The translations under genes were made by a program, and so were the position numbers. A stretch of DNA of 64,000 nt from Laguncularia racemosa. Its lineage: Eukaryota > Streptophyta > Magnoliopsida > Myrtales > Combretaceae. This document shows, in pieces, positions 54,373 through 64,000 of this stretch. Where the stretch lies: the NCBI GenBank assembly GCA_037954665.1, contig JBBMOL010000252.1:620001-684000 (forward strand). Reading direction: 5' to 3'. Under the pieces are notes generated by a model. The model had not been told where the DNA came from. It made no database searches and saw nothing but the letters and a program-made list of their open reading frames with translations. How positions within the stretch are numbered: the stretch's first letter is position 1; each line of letters begins with the position of its first letter.

Positions 54373-55054
54373 TGATGTGAACCCAACCAATCCATGAAGA
54401 AACGCGATGATCTAGATTTGATAATCCTTAACCTACGAATCTATTAAGAACAATGGGAACTGCGACCTATTGTCTATAAATGAGACATAAACCTTGGTAT
54501 AAGTGATAACGCTACAATCGATTATAGAATGATTAATTGTTAAGTTTGGGATAAACGCCATAAATTCAAAATTTGATAAGTTCAATTAGTTCTTTCAAGA
54601 ACCAAAGAGAAATCCTCTCTCAAAAGGTGAATAACTTTCTTTATTCTTAATTGTCTTTATGATGAGCATATGGTGACTATTTATAGTCCCATAAGAATGA
54701 GTATACAAAACGGCATAAAAAACCTAATTTGAATAAAGGAAAAACATTCAAAACCGATAGCCTAAAATAATACAAAGCTGGCCTATAATTACATGCAAAG
54801 CAGGCACCAAAGTCGACAACTTTGGAAAGTAACTAAGCTGGCCTTCCCTTAGACATACGCCAGCCAGTTAGGCCAGCGGCTTACACTGCTAAAGCCAGCG
54901 ACCTTTAATGATTTTGAAGCTATCAGCCTTAAATCTCCTCCTCAATTTCCACATCTATGCTTTACACATCAAATAGGTCCATGCTCCTTGGTTCCATCCC
55001 CCTAACTTGATCTCGATCATCCTTGGACAAATCCTTCTAGCGTGATCTTCATCA
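54373..55054 (-). repeat. Chr-H 5' LTR
   Basis: 682 bp, diverged from 46342-47046. Minus-strand TATA box (actataaatagtc) at about 54688-54674. Confidence 0.9.
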
Positions 55055-55275
55055 AGAAATACTTAAGGTTAAGTACTAGTATTACAAATCAAAATTGATC
55101 TAAATCAAATTTAGTTTATTAGATAGAATCTTGAGATTAAGATCGAATCCTTGAGTAAGGAGTTCAGTGATGATTAGTGCAGTTGGTGGTTTATGAGTAA
55201 AATTTCATTGAGTTAAATCCATCAATTTCATAGGGAAAAGATATCATATAAATCCATAATGTCTTATCTTCTAAG
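55055..55275 (-). other. Tek-K sequence between Chr-H and Gm-2
   Basis: About 220 bp of AT-rich text without coding signal. It should be the inner part of the Tek-K 3' LTR or its 3' untranslated region. Confidence 0.4.
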
Positions 55276-56126
55276 TGATGTGCTTTCTAATTGAATGGAA
55301 AACACATCAATCACAAGGCATAAACAACCAAATCCCTCAATCAAAATGGTGTATTAAATCACTTCAAATTGGAATCCAAATTCACAAGTTTGAACACTAA
55401 ATGAATGTAAGAACAAACAAGTTTGTGATCTTTAATGGAACAACACGCAATTGAACTAGGATTCAATCTCAAATTGAAATAATCAAATATAAAAATATAT
55501 AACCCTAATTCACATAAATGAACAAGTAATCTACAAATTATACCTAGATATAACTCACAAAAAACAATTTTGTAAAACAAAAAAGTAAGATCGATATGAC
55601 TCACAATCTAGTCTTATTGATTTTCACCATAATTTCACAAAGAAATTGATAAGTGACCTTTGTTTGCAAGGAATAACCTTCACGGCACAAAGTGTATGTT
55701 TTTCTCAAAATTGTCAAAAGCTCCCTAAAAACCCTAGTTACCAAGTATTTATACTTGCTCCAATTAGGGTAAAAATGTACTAAAAATTACAAAGATGCCA
55801 CTAAGTGGCCGGTTTTCCAAAGGACAAATTATAAATATAAAAATGGTCTTCAAGTAGCCGGTTCTTCAATTCAAGTGAACACAATGTGGACCATTGGATG
55901 TGAGTCCAAGAATGTCCCCAATTTGATCCTTAGCGTGTTTTATTCACCATCTTGTAAAACCAATAAATGTACCTATTGGAATGCACAACAATTATGTAAT
56001 ATAAAAGTAGATACTAAATCAACATCCTCAGGGTTTAGTTATTCATGGAAGATCCTCATAGCTAGATTTTGTAAACCCTTAAATCAGGCTCTAGTGATTG
56101 GTTTTGTGGGAATTAGATTCCTATCA
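55276..56126 (-). repeat. Gm-2 3' LTR
   Basis: 851 bp, pairs with 60367-61220; minus-strand TATA-like agtatttatacttgc region at about 55744-55758. In minus reading it starts TGATAGGAATCTAATTCCC, again continuing the polyprotein with KPITRA. Confidence 0.92.
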
Positions 56127-59100
56127 TCTCCTCGAGCCTTAGGAAGATTTGTCCTTAAATCTGATAGGTCTTCATGAATATCATCAAGTAAATATGGTGA
56201 CAAATCTGCAACATTAAAGGTAGCTAAGATGCCATATTTCCCTAGAAACTCTATTCTATAGGCGTTTTGTTGATGCACTTGACAACTTTGAAAGGTTCAT
56301 CTAATCTGCGTGATAGCTTTTACGACTACTTATGAGGAAACCTGTCTTTGTTGAGATTAATCCAGACTAGGTCATTTGGATTATAAATTCTTGTTTTCCT
56401 GTTCCTATTTCCTTGAAGTTTTTGCTGCTCCTATGTTTTCTTAAGACGTTCAGCTGTCTTCTCATGAAGTTTTTTAATCTCCTTAGCTCGCTCAACTCCA
56501 CTTAGGCTTTCTTCCTTTATTGCCAGTCCTGCTATAAGATCAAATGGAACAGTAGGATTATAGCCATACACAACTTCAAAGGGAAACTTACTAGTTGAAT
56601 TATGAGTAAACCTATTGTAAGGGGACTCGACAATAGGAAGACACAAGTCCCAATCAGTAAGATTCTTGCAAACCATTACTCTTAGTAATGTGCAAAGAGT
56701 ACGGTTAACAACTTCAGTCTGGCCATCAATCTAAGGATGGCAAGAGGTACTATACATAAGTTTAGTATCAAGTCTTTTGCGTAGTATCTTCCAAAAGAAG
56801 CTAAGAAACTTAGTATCTCTATCAGACACTATACTGTGTGGAACACCATGCAATTTAACAATTGCTGCACAAAAAGGTTAGCTATAAAAAGGGCAGTATA
56901 TGTTTTGTGACAAGGCACAAAATGGGACATTTTGTTGAATTTGTCAACAACCACCATGATAGAATCCTTTCCCCTTTGAGTCTTAGGCAGACCCAAAAAA
57001 AAATCTATACTGATATCAGTCCAGGGTTTAGTAGGTATAGGTAAAGGCATATATTTACCCTAAATGCCTTTCTTTCCTTTTGCCCTTTTGCAAACTCCAC
57101 ACCTTTCCAGCACCCTTCCAATAAAAATTTTCTTTTAACATGGCTAGGGTTCTCTTCTCACCAAAATGACTAGATAATCCTCCTTCATGTACTTCCCTCA
57201 CCAACAATTCCCTTATGGACCCACAAGGTATACTCAATTTTCTAGCTTTATACAAAAATCCCTCAATCATGTAATACCCTTCAAACATCTTTCCCTCAAT
57301 TAATTTCTCAATAATTGCTTTTAGATAATCATCATGCATATATTGTTCCTTCAACAATTCAAACCAAGCAGTTTCGATTGAAGAGAAGTGACTAGTACAT
57401 ACCTACATGAAAAAGTGCCAGCTACCATATTCTGGTTACTCTTCTTGTACTTAATCACATATGCAAAACTCTCTAGAAACTCTACCCATTTGACTTGGTG
57501 TTTAAACAGATTTTGCTGACCCCTAAAATGTTTCAATGACTCATGATCAATGTAGATGATGAATTCTCTCGAAAGGAGATAATGCTGCCATGTCATCAAA
57601 GCCCTCACTAAGGAATAGAATTCCTTATCATATATAGAGTAGTTCAAAGTAGCACCACATAACTTTTCACTAAAGTAGGCAATAAGCCTCTTATCCTGCA
57701 TCAACACAACACCAATTCCTATCATAGAAGCATCACATTCTAACTCAAAAACTTTATCAAAATCAGGTAAAGCCAATACTGGAGCACTAGTAACTTTTTC
57801 CTTTACCTCTTCAAAAATCTTTTGGGCCTTCTCACCCCAAATTAAAGGAACATTTTTCTTAGTCAGTTTAGTTAATGGAGTAACATTGTTACTAAAATTA
57901 TGGACAAAGTGCCTATAAAATGAAGCTAGTCTATGGAAACTCCTTACCTACACGACTGATTTTGGTGTTAGCTATTCTCTAATAGCCCTCACCTTCTCCT
58001 CGTTAACCCTGGCACCAGAACCAGATACAATAAATTCAAAAAATGTTACCTTAGTTTGGTAGAAGGAACACTTATGGAGATTTGCAAACAATTGTTGTGC
58101 CCTCAAAATTGAAAATACCGCCTGAAGATGCTCCACATGATCTTCTAGGCATTTGTTGTATATCAGAATATCATCAAAATAAACAACAACAAATTTACCT
58201 AGAAACTCCTTCATTACATGATTCATTAACCTCATAAATGTGCTAAGAGCATTATTCAAACCAAACGGCAGAACCATCCATTCCTACAGTCTATGGCGTG
58301 TTTTGAAAGTGGTCTTCCACTCATCTCCTTCTCTCATCCAAATTTGATGATATCCGCTTTTAAGATCCACCTTGGAGAACACCTGTGCACCATACAGTTC
58401 ATTTAACATATCATCAAGTCTAGGAATAGGATACTTGTATTTGATGGTAATTTTGTTGATGGCTCGACTATCAATGCACATTCTCCAAGTACCATCCTTC
58501 TTTGGGACAAGAAGGGTTGGAACAGCACAAGGATTGACTCTCCCTAACAAAACCCCATTCGATTAGCTCATCTACCTGATGTTTTAATTCCTTAGACTCT
58601 TTAGGATTCATGTGATACGTAGGTTGATTTGGCAAAACTAACCCAGGCAAGAAGTCGATGGCATGCTCTATACCTCTCAAAGGTGGTAAACCCTCTGGAA
58701 AATCATCAGTAAAAAGGTCACTGTACTCATCTAATACCTGAGATATTACAGGGGCTAGTTGCTGACGCCCTTCCATCCCTAGGGCATATCTCATCTGCAA
58801 TAAGTATACTGGGCTCTCATCTGTTATGGCCTCCTCCAACTCACTTTATCCCATCAGTAAAACGTCTTTCCTCCTAAATTTCTTGCCTGTATTTGAACCG
58901 CTTTGATCTCTAATAGTCTACTAATCTGTTGCTGAACCTTTTAGATCTCTAAAGGTGACATTACGTTTGCCCTCTTTCTAGAATACGTAGGTATTTCTAA
59001 AGCCATCATGTAAAACTTTCCTATCATACAACCAAGGCCTGCCAAGTAATATATGGGATGTGCACATAGGAAGAATATCACATTCAATTTCGTCATGATA

Positions 59101-59400
59101 TTTATCCCCTATATTAAAAGGTACCCTAGCTCTCTAGGTCACATAGTAACTCCCTTGCTCACTTAGCTAATGTAATTTCTAAGGTTTTGGATGTGGGGTA
59201 GTTACAAGTTTCAATTTCAATACTAATGAGGCAACCACAACATTAATACAACTACCACCATCAATAATGATGACACACAAATTACCTTACACCCTACAAG
59301 AAGTGTGAAACAAGTTTTCTCTTTGCTTATCATCATTAGCTGTAAAAGAAGTCAAGGCCCAACATAGTACATTAGTAGATAAATACAAATCACTTGACAT
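56084..59400 (-). pseudogene. pol: Gm-2 protease-RT-RNase H-integrase, broken
   Basis: Minus-strand start 59400 (MSSDLYLSTNVL) passes quickly into NLFHTSC and the protease active site IIDGGSCINVV near 59270, with several stops. RT: VPKKDGTWRMCI near 58500, DLKSGYHQIW near 58360, PFGLNNALSTFM, YFDD at 58181-58170. RNase H: FELECDASMIGIG near 57745, DHESLKHF near 57550. Integrase: LSSHFGEKRTLAML near 57160, Asp in IDFFLG near 57015, frameshift near 56850, Glu in GQTEVVNR near 56720, YNRFTHNSTSKFPFEVVYGY, and a C-terminus with FNVADLSPYLLDD ending KPITRA in the LTR. There are many stops and at least three frameshifts. Confidence 0.88.
56127..56165 (-). promoter_or_regulatory. Gm-2 polypurine tract
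   Basis: Minus reading TTCCTAAGGCTCGAGGAGA abuts the LTR at 56126, the same as in Gm-1. It lies inside the coding tail of the polyprotein in another frame. Confidence 0.82.
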
Positions 59401-60348
59401 TGTAGCTTACTAACTTAAACAAATTAACAATACGCTTCACCACACTCACCACGTTAACACACACTTTCACACCCACAGTGTAACAATACACACTCTCCCA
59501 CACTTCAATTACGGCAACAACAAGTTAAAGCAATAATTAAACACTCTTCCAAATAGTAGGTTAATGAATTCAACTAAGCAAGTGTTCAAACATCAATACA
59601 TAATAACTCTCGCACTTTAATGCTTGTTTTTTAAAAGTCAAATTTAAACCACTATAATCCCCTTTTAATCACGGCACATATACACACTTCCACTCCACAT
59701 GCAACACCCTTCACCACAACACACACAACACAACACGTTGCAACACCCTTCATAACATAACTCACAACACATTGCAACACTCTCCATAGCACAAACTCAC
59801 TTTGCTACACACACACACCTCAATCACGGTGCAAGCTTTAAACACAACTCTACTTACACTTCTCGTCACAACAAATTCAAATACTACTCTTAATGAAACT
59901 CCTCCACAAATGGTAAGAAGTAATTTAAAATTCAAATAGCATTCAATCAATACTACATAATTACTTCTTCAAACTTAAAGAATGTGTTTGAATTCAAATA
60001 ATTTCCTATTCTCCATGTAAGGCAAATTTGAAAATTGAAAATGACAATCCTCAATTTCGGAAACCACAAACAAGTAATTCGCTCATCTTTTGTCTAAAGA
60101 AATGTATCACCAATTTCCAAAATAATCACAAAGGAAAAACACACCTCTTACTCCCTTCTCCTTACGACAAGTTCAAGAACACAAACGTTACTACAAGGCT
60201 TCCATGTCTACTTCAACAACACAATTATAATGCAACAAAAACCACAATCAACTACTACAATTTCACTTTAATAATTCGGATCAAGAAGTCAAATTCAAGA
60301 ACCTTAAATGTCAAATGAAGTTAACGCAATTCCCATTCTCAAAACCGT
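59401..60348 (-). other. Gm-2 leader
   Basis: About 950 bp, CA-rich on plus (acacaacacaac, ttcacaccc), matching the TG-rich leader of Gm-1 in opposite orientation. No credible gene; the plus-strand frame 60028-60318 is low-complexity. Confidence 0.7.
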
Positions 60349-60360
60349 GCTTTGATACCA
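60349..60360 (-). promoter_or_regulatory. Gm-2 primer binding site
   Basis: Minus reading TGGTATCAAAGC, one mismatch to the initiator tRNA-Met complement, six bases inside the LTR end at 60367. Confidence 0.85.
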
Positions 60361-60366
60361 AAATTA

Positions 60367-61220
60367 TGAAGTGCTTTGCTAATTGAATGGCAAATACATC
60401 AATTACAAGGCGTGAACAACCAAATCCCTCAATCAAAATGGCATGTCAAATCACTATAAATTGGAATCCAAATTCATAAGTTTAAACACTAAATGAATGT
60501 AAGAACAAACAAGTATGTGATCTTCATTGGAACAACATGCAATTGAACTAGGATTCAATCTCAAATTGAAATAATTAAATCTAAAAATATACAACCCTAA
60601 TTCATGTGAATGAACAAGTATTCCACAAATTGTACATAAATATTACTCACTAAACACAATTTGTAAAATAACAAAAGTAAGATCAATATGACTCACAATC
60701 TACTCTTGTTGACTCTCACCATAATTTCACAAAGAAATTGATAAGAGATCATTGTTTGCAAGGAAGAATCCTGAAGGCACAAAGTGTATGTGTTTTCTCA
60801 AAATTGTCAAAAGCTCCTTAAAAACCCTAGTTAGGAAGTATTTATACTTTTTCCAATTAGGGTAAAAATGTGCTAAAAATTAGAAAGATGCCACTACGTG
60901 GCCAGTTTTCTAAAGGACAAATTACAAATACAAAAATGGTCTTCAAGTGGCCGAATTCTTCAATTCAAGTGAACACATTGTGGACCATTAGATGTGAGTC
61001 CAAAAATGTCCCCAATTTGATCCTTAGCGTGTTTTATTCGTCATCTTGTAAAACTGAAAAATGTACTTGCTGGAATGCACAACAATTATGTAATACAAAA
61101 GCAGATACTAAATCAACATCCTTAGGGTTTAGTTGTTCATGGAGGATCCTTATAGCTAGATTTTGTAAACCTACAGCTCAGGCTCTGGTGATTAGTCCTG
61201 TAGAAATTAGATTCTTATCA
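60367..61220 (-). repeat. Gm-2 5' LTR
   Basis: 854 bp, TGAAGTGCTTTGC ... ATTCTTATCA in plus reading; direct copy of 55276-56126 with scattered substitutions. Confidence 0.92.
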
Positions 61221-61225
61221 CTAAG

Positions 61226-62778
61226 TCCATCCTAAGTTATATCAAGTCCTAATTCTAATACTTTAAGTCTACTCAAGTCATCTTGGGGGTGTCAAATGGG
61301 TCACTTGAGTTATTAAATCGGGTTAGGCCAGTTGACTTTAGTTGACTTTTAATCTAACTAAATTGACATTGGTCAACTTATAGTATATTGAGTTATCTCT
61401 AGTTTTTGGATAGATCTCGAGTTCATTTGGAGCGATATTTTAAATGTATCTTCCTATTCGAGGTCTATTTAATAAAATTCTATTAATTGAAATTTTAGAG
61501 AGTTACATGTATACTCTTAATTGGGCTTACCTTCAAATATACATGATCCCATACCTCAAACTCCAAACTCCAAACTCCATCATTTATGATCTACCTAACT
61601 CTTCTATCAATCTTGGGCCTCCTTTATCTTATTCTTAATGATGGCCACTTTGTTTGTAACTTCTTGTATAAGATTTAGCCCTATTGCAAGTTTTCACACA
61701 TCATGTTAGAATAATGGCGATTAACATTTTCAACTATATAGGGCTTCATATGGAGGCATTTTGATTGTAGAATGGTAAATGTTATTGTATGCAAATTCCA
61801 CCGTTGGCAAGTGAGTACCTTAACTCCCTTTGAACTCAATCACATAGTCTCAAAGCATGTCTTCCAAATTTTGAATGGTCCACTTTGATTGACTGTCAGT
61901 TTGGCAATGATAAGTTATACTAAGTAGTAACTAGGTCTCGAGGCTTTCTATAGGCTTCCCAAAAACCTTAATGTAAATCTATGGTCTCTATTCGATACAA
62001 TGCTTATAAGTACTCCATGAAGCAGTACTATTTATTATACATAGATCTTAGCCAAATTTTCCCATAAGTACGTCATATTAATAGAAAGGAAGTGTGCAAA
62101 TTTGGTGAGTCTATCTACAATAACCCAAATAACATTGTAACCTAATGTGATTTTTGGGAAGCTACTTATTAAGTCCATCATGATTTGATCCCATTTCCAC
62201 TCTGGAATAGGCAAAGGTTGAAGTAACCTTCCTAGTCTTTGGTATTCTGCTTTCCTCCTTTAACATGTGTCGCATTTCATTATGAGCTCTACCACGTCTT
62301 GTTTCATTCCGTTCTACCAAAAATGCTTTTTAAGATCTTAATACATCTTGGTTCCTCCTAGGTAGATGGTGTAACTTAAATGTTGTGCCTCTATTATAAT
62401 CTTCCTTTGAAGTGCCTTATCATTAGGTACACACGGTCTTTCTTTCATTCAAACAATCCCATCATCTCAGATTTTAAGGTCCACATACTTGTCAATGTGT
62501 ATTCCTTACCTTACTTGTATTAACGTAGCATCTTTCTATTGAGCTTCTTTATTCCTTTCCAATAATGTAGGCTCAATGGTCAAATTCAACAATTTTGAAC
62601 TTTTATTGTACCACATAAACTTAAGATTGAGTCTTTCAAATTCTTAGATTAGTTCCTTTTGCTCAGTCAATAAAGATGTAACTTCAATGTAACTCTTCCT
62701 ACTTAAAGCATCTACAACTGCATTTACTTTTCTGAGAAAATAATTTATTCCTAGATCATAATCATTAATTAGCTCTAG
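61226..62778 (-). pseudogene. Tek-K RNase H and integrase remains
   Basis: Heavily decayed minus-strand text. From 62778 down: LINDYDLGINYFLRKVNAVVDALSRK (end of RNase H, shown with its ADALSRK-type motif), PLPIPEWKWDQIMMDLISS and VIWVIVDRLTKFAHFLSI of integrase near 62210-62070, SIVSNRDHRFTLRF near 61965, PYEAL near 61750, and a C-terminal FEVWDHVYLKVSPIK near 61530. These are Del/Tekay-type chromovirus motifs. The catalytic second Asp lies in SNRD, where SDRG is usual. Stops and frameshifts are frequent; below about 61300 no coding text can be followed. Cut at 62778 by Gm-4. Confidence 0.8.
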
Positions 62779-64000
62779 TGATAGGAATCAAAATCTGATA
62801 AGACCTATCATTAGGGCAAGAATTAAAGGATTTTGAATCTTAGCGATGAGGGCCCATTTTGAGCAAATCGACCTTAGAATTATTCGTTTACTAAACTCTT
62901 TTATCTTATTCATATATTATATATTCCAACAGGCACACTTATCAGGCTTTATAGGGTGATGGACAAACTCACTAAAACTTAACTTGTGGGTTATCCATGG
63001 ATCGACCTAAATCGGTGATGAACTAGGCCGACGAATCCTATGGAAGAGCTAGCATCTTAAAGACTAATTTTTATATATTTTTTATTTACTTTGACTATTT
63101 ATGTTGTAATCATTTTGGGATACTTTTATTTGGTTGTAATTGAGTTTTAGGACCAGCCACCCTAAAAATGGCATAGTTGGAATTTTGTGTACTTTCTAAC
63201 CCTAAAGTGAGCAAGTATAAATACTTGCTTAAAGTAGGGTTTTAGGAGGTCATTTTTTAGATTTAAACATACACTTTACGTGAGGGAATTGGGGTTCTTC
63301 CTTTAGTTCAATTTCTCTTATCAATTTCAATCTCAAGAGTTGAGATTGTGGCGAGTGCAACACTTGAAATTGTGAGTCATATCAATTTCATTTTATTGTG
63401 ATTTCTTTTCTTCTCTAGTGTGTAATATTTAGGGTTGAATTGGAAGTTTCTTGGTCATATTTGATTGCATTTGTAATCAAATTATTATTACTTGGTTGAT
63501 TGGTTCTTAGAATTTGTTATCACCATCAAATTATCATTATACTTGTGGTGTAGAATTCTCTTTGTTATGAGGAGGGTCACGACTTTTAATTTGTGTATTT
63601 TTTATTAGAATTCTCTTGGAACTTAAGTTGGTTAATTGATTCAATTGAGATTTATCATCTTTGTGGATTTCATCTCCTTGATTTTATCATTTGATTCATC
63701 TTCCATCAATTAGAGTTCATGCAAATTGTCTCTCTTGTGAACCGAATTTGATCTTGTCTTTTGAGGTTTACATTTGGATTAGTTTGATTGTCCTTAATCC
63801 CCTTTTAGGCATATCATCTTTTGGTATCTAAGCATCATCATACTTGGATTCATTCTTGATCATGTCCTTGTTGTGGGAATTGGTTCATAAATATTGAGGA
63901 ATTGTGCAATTGTTGAACTAGTTTGATTGACATTGTTTAATTGTCTTTCAAATTAATTTTGCATGTGCTTAATCTTGGTTTTAGGCACGTCATCTTTTGG
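62779..64000 (+). mobile_element. Gm-4: 5' end of a Gm-family element, continues past the window
   Basis: 5' LTR 62779-63816 (1038 bp, TGATAGGAATCAAAATC ... GGCATATCA), TATA-like aagtataaatacttgc at about 63214, primer site TGGTATCTAAGC at 63822-63833, then leader text to the edge resembling Gm-3. The left target copy would be tctag (62774-62778); the right copy is outside. The first bases encode the tail RPIIRARIKGF, as in the other Gm LTRs. Confidence 0.88.

Larger units (their letters stand above)
46342..55054 (-). mobile_element. Chr-H: gag-only relative of the Chr family, carrying nested Chr-3
   Basis: Minus-strand element, LTRs 54373-55054 (5') and 46342-47046 (3'). The target duplication is imperfect (aaaaa 46337-46341 and agaaa 55055-55059). 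Primer site 54369-54358, gag fragments 53858-53158 and 47356-47164, and a polypurine tract aagaggaggggaa identical in core to that of the Chr elements. Without Chr-3 the interior is only about 1.5 kb and contains gag alone. It uses the same primer and polypurine tract as the Chr family, but its LTRs are different. Confidence 0.88.
55276..61220 (-). mobile_element. Gm-2: gag-less LTR retrotransposon with protease to integrase
   Basis: Minus-strand element with perfect target duplication ctaag (55271-55275, 61221-61225). 5' LTR 61220-60367, primer site 60360-60349, leader, protease start at 59400, RT, RNase H, integrase, polypurine tract, 3' LTR 56126-55276. Gag is missing at the same place as in Gm-1, but pol is retained in broken form. 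It inserted in Tek-K. Confidence 0.93.

Noticed and set aside
61444..61638. Plus-strand frame of 64 codons in Tek-K
   Set aside because: Antisense to the decayed integrase C-terminus (FEVWDHVYLKVSP text on the minus strand).

Overview
The window looks like plant nuclear heterochromatin, probably from a eudicot. It is AT-rich and I see no host gene, tRNA or rRNA gene. Almost every base can be assigned to an LTR retrotransposon of the Ty3/gypsy order. The evidence is plant-type primer sites (the complements of tRNA-Asp and initiator tRNA-Met), polypurine tracts, TG...CA long terminal repeats (LTRs), 5-bp target duplications, and gag, protease, RT, RNase H and integrase fragments broken by stops. 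Element names below are mine. The species cannot be told from the sequence.

Layout as a nest. Ath-B, an Athila-like element, is the outermost unit on the left and keeps only its integrase C-terminus, 3' UTR and part of its 3' LTR (32020-32168, 36366-39726). It appears to hold Ath-A (left edge to 32019), an Athila-like element whose gag/PR/RT is cut by Ath-1 (264-7291, minus strand, gag-protease only), by Chr-1 (8106-19559, chromovirus-like, itself cut by Chr-2 at 11657-16117) and by Ath-2 (20087-27324, gag-protease only, LTRs almost identical). Ath-B also holds Gm-1 (32169-36365). Its 3' LTR is cut by Gm-3 (from 39727), whose LTR contains a 2-kb solo LTR, sLTR-G (40433-42471).

From 43143 to the right edge the ground sequence is Tek-K, a decayed Del/Tekay-like element on the minus strand: a long 3' LTR, then integrase and RNase H remains at about 61300-62778. 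Tek-K is cut by Chr-H (46342-55054, minus strand, gag remnant only, itself cut by Chr-3 at 47362-53157), by Gm-2 (55276-61220, minus strand) and by Gm-4 (62779 to beyond the window).

How the parts work together. No element has an intact polyprotein, so none looks autonomous. Chr-1 and Chr-3 retain the RT motif YFDD and the integrase triad but carry many stops, mostly C-to-T type. Ath-1, Ath-2, Chr-H, Chr-2, Gm-1 and Gm-2 lack whole domains but keep primer sites, polypurine tracts and LTRs, so they would need proteins supplied in trans.

The most interesting signal is in the long non-coding 3' regions of the four Athila-like elements. All four carry the same ordered set: a TGGG/CCCA hairpin just after the stop codon, a hairpin with an NGGA tetraloop followed by AAGTGTGGGGA, a conserved block containing CCCTTTAAAACC, and a second NGGA hairpin directly before the true polypurine tract. 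Stem sequences differ between elements while pairing is kept, which suggests selected RNA structure. I do not know of a description of this set.
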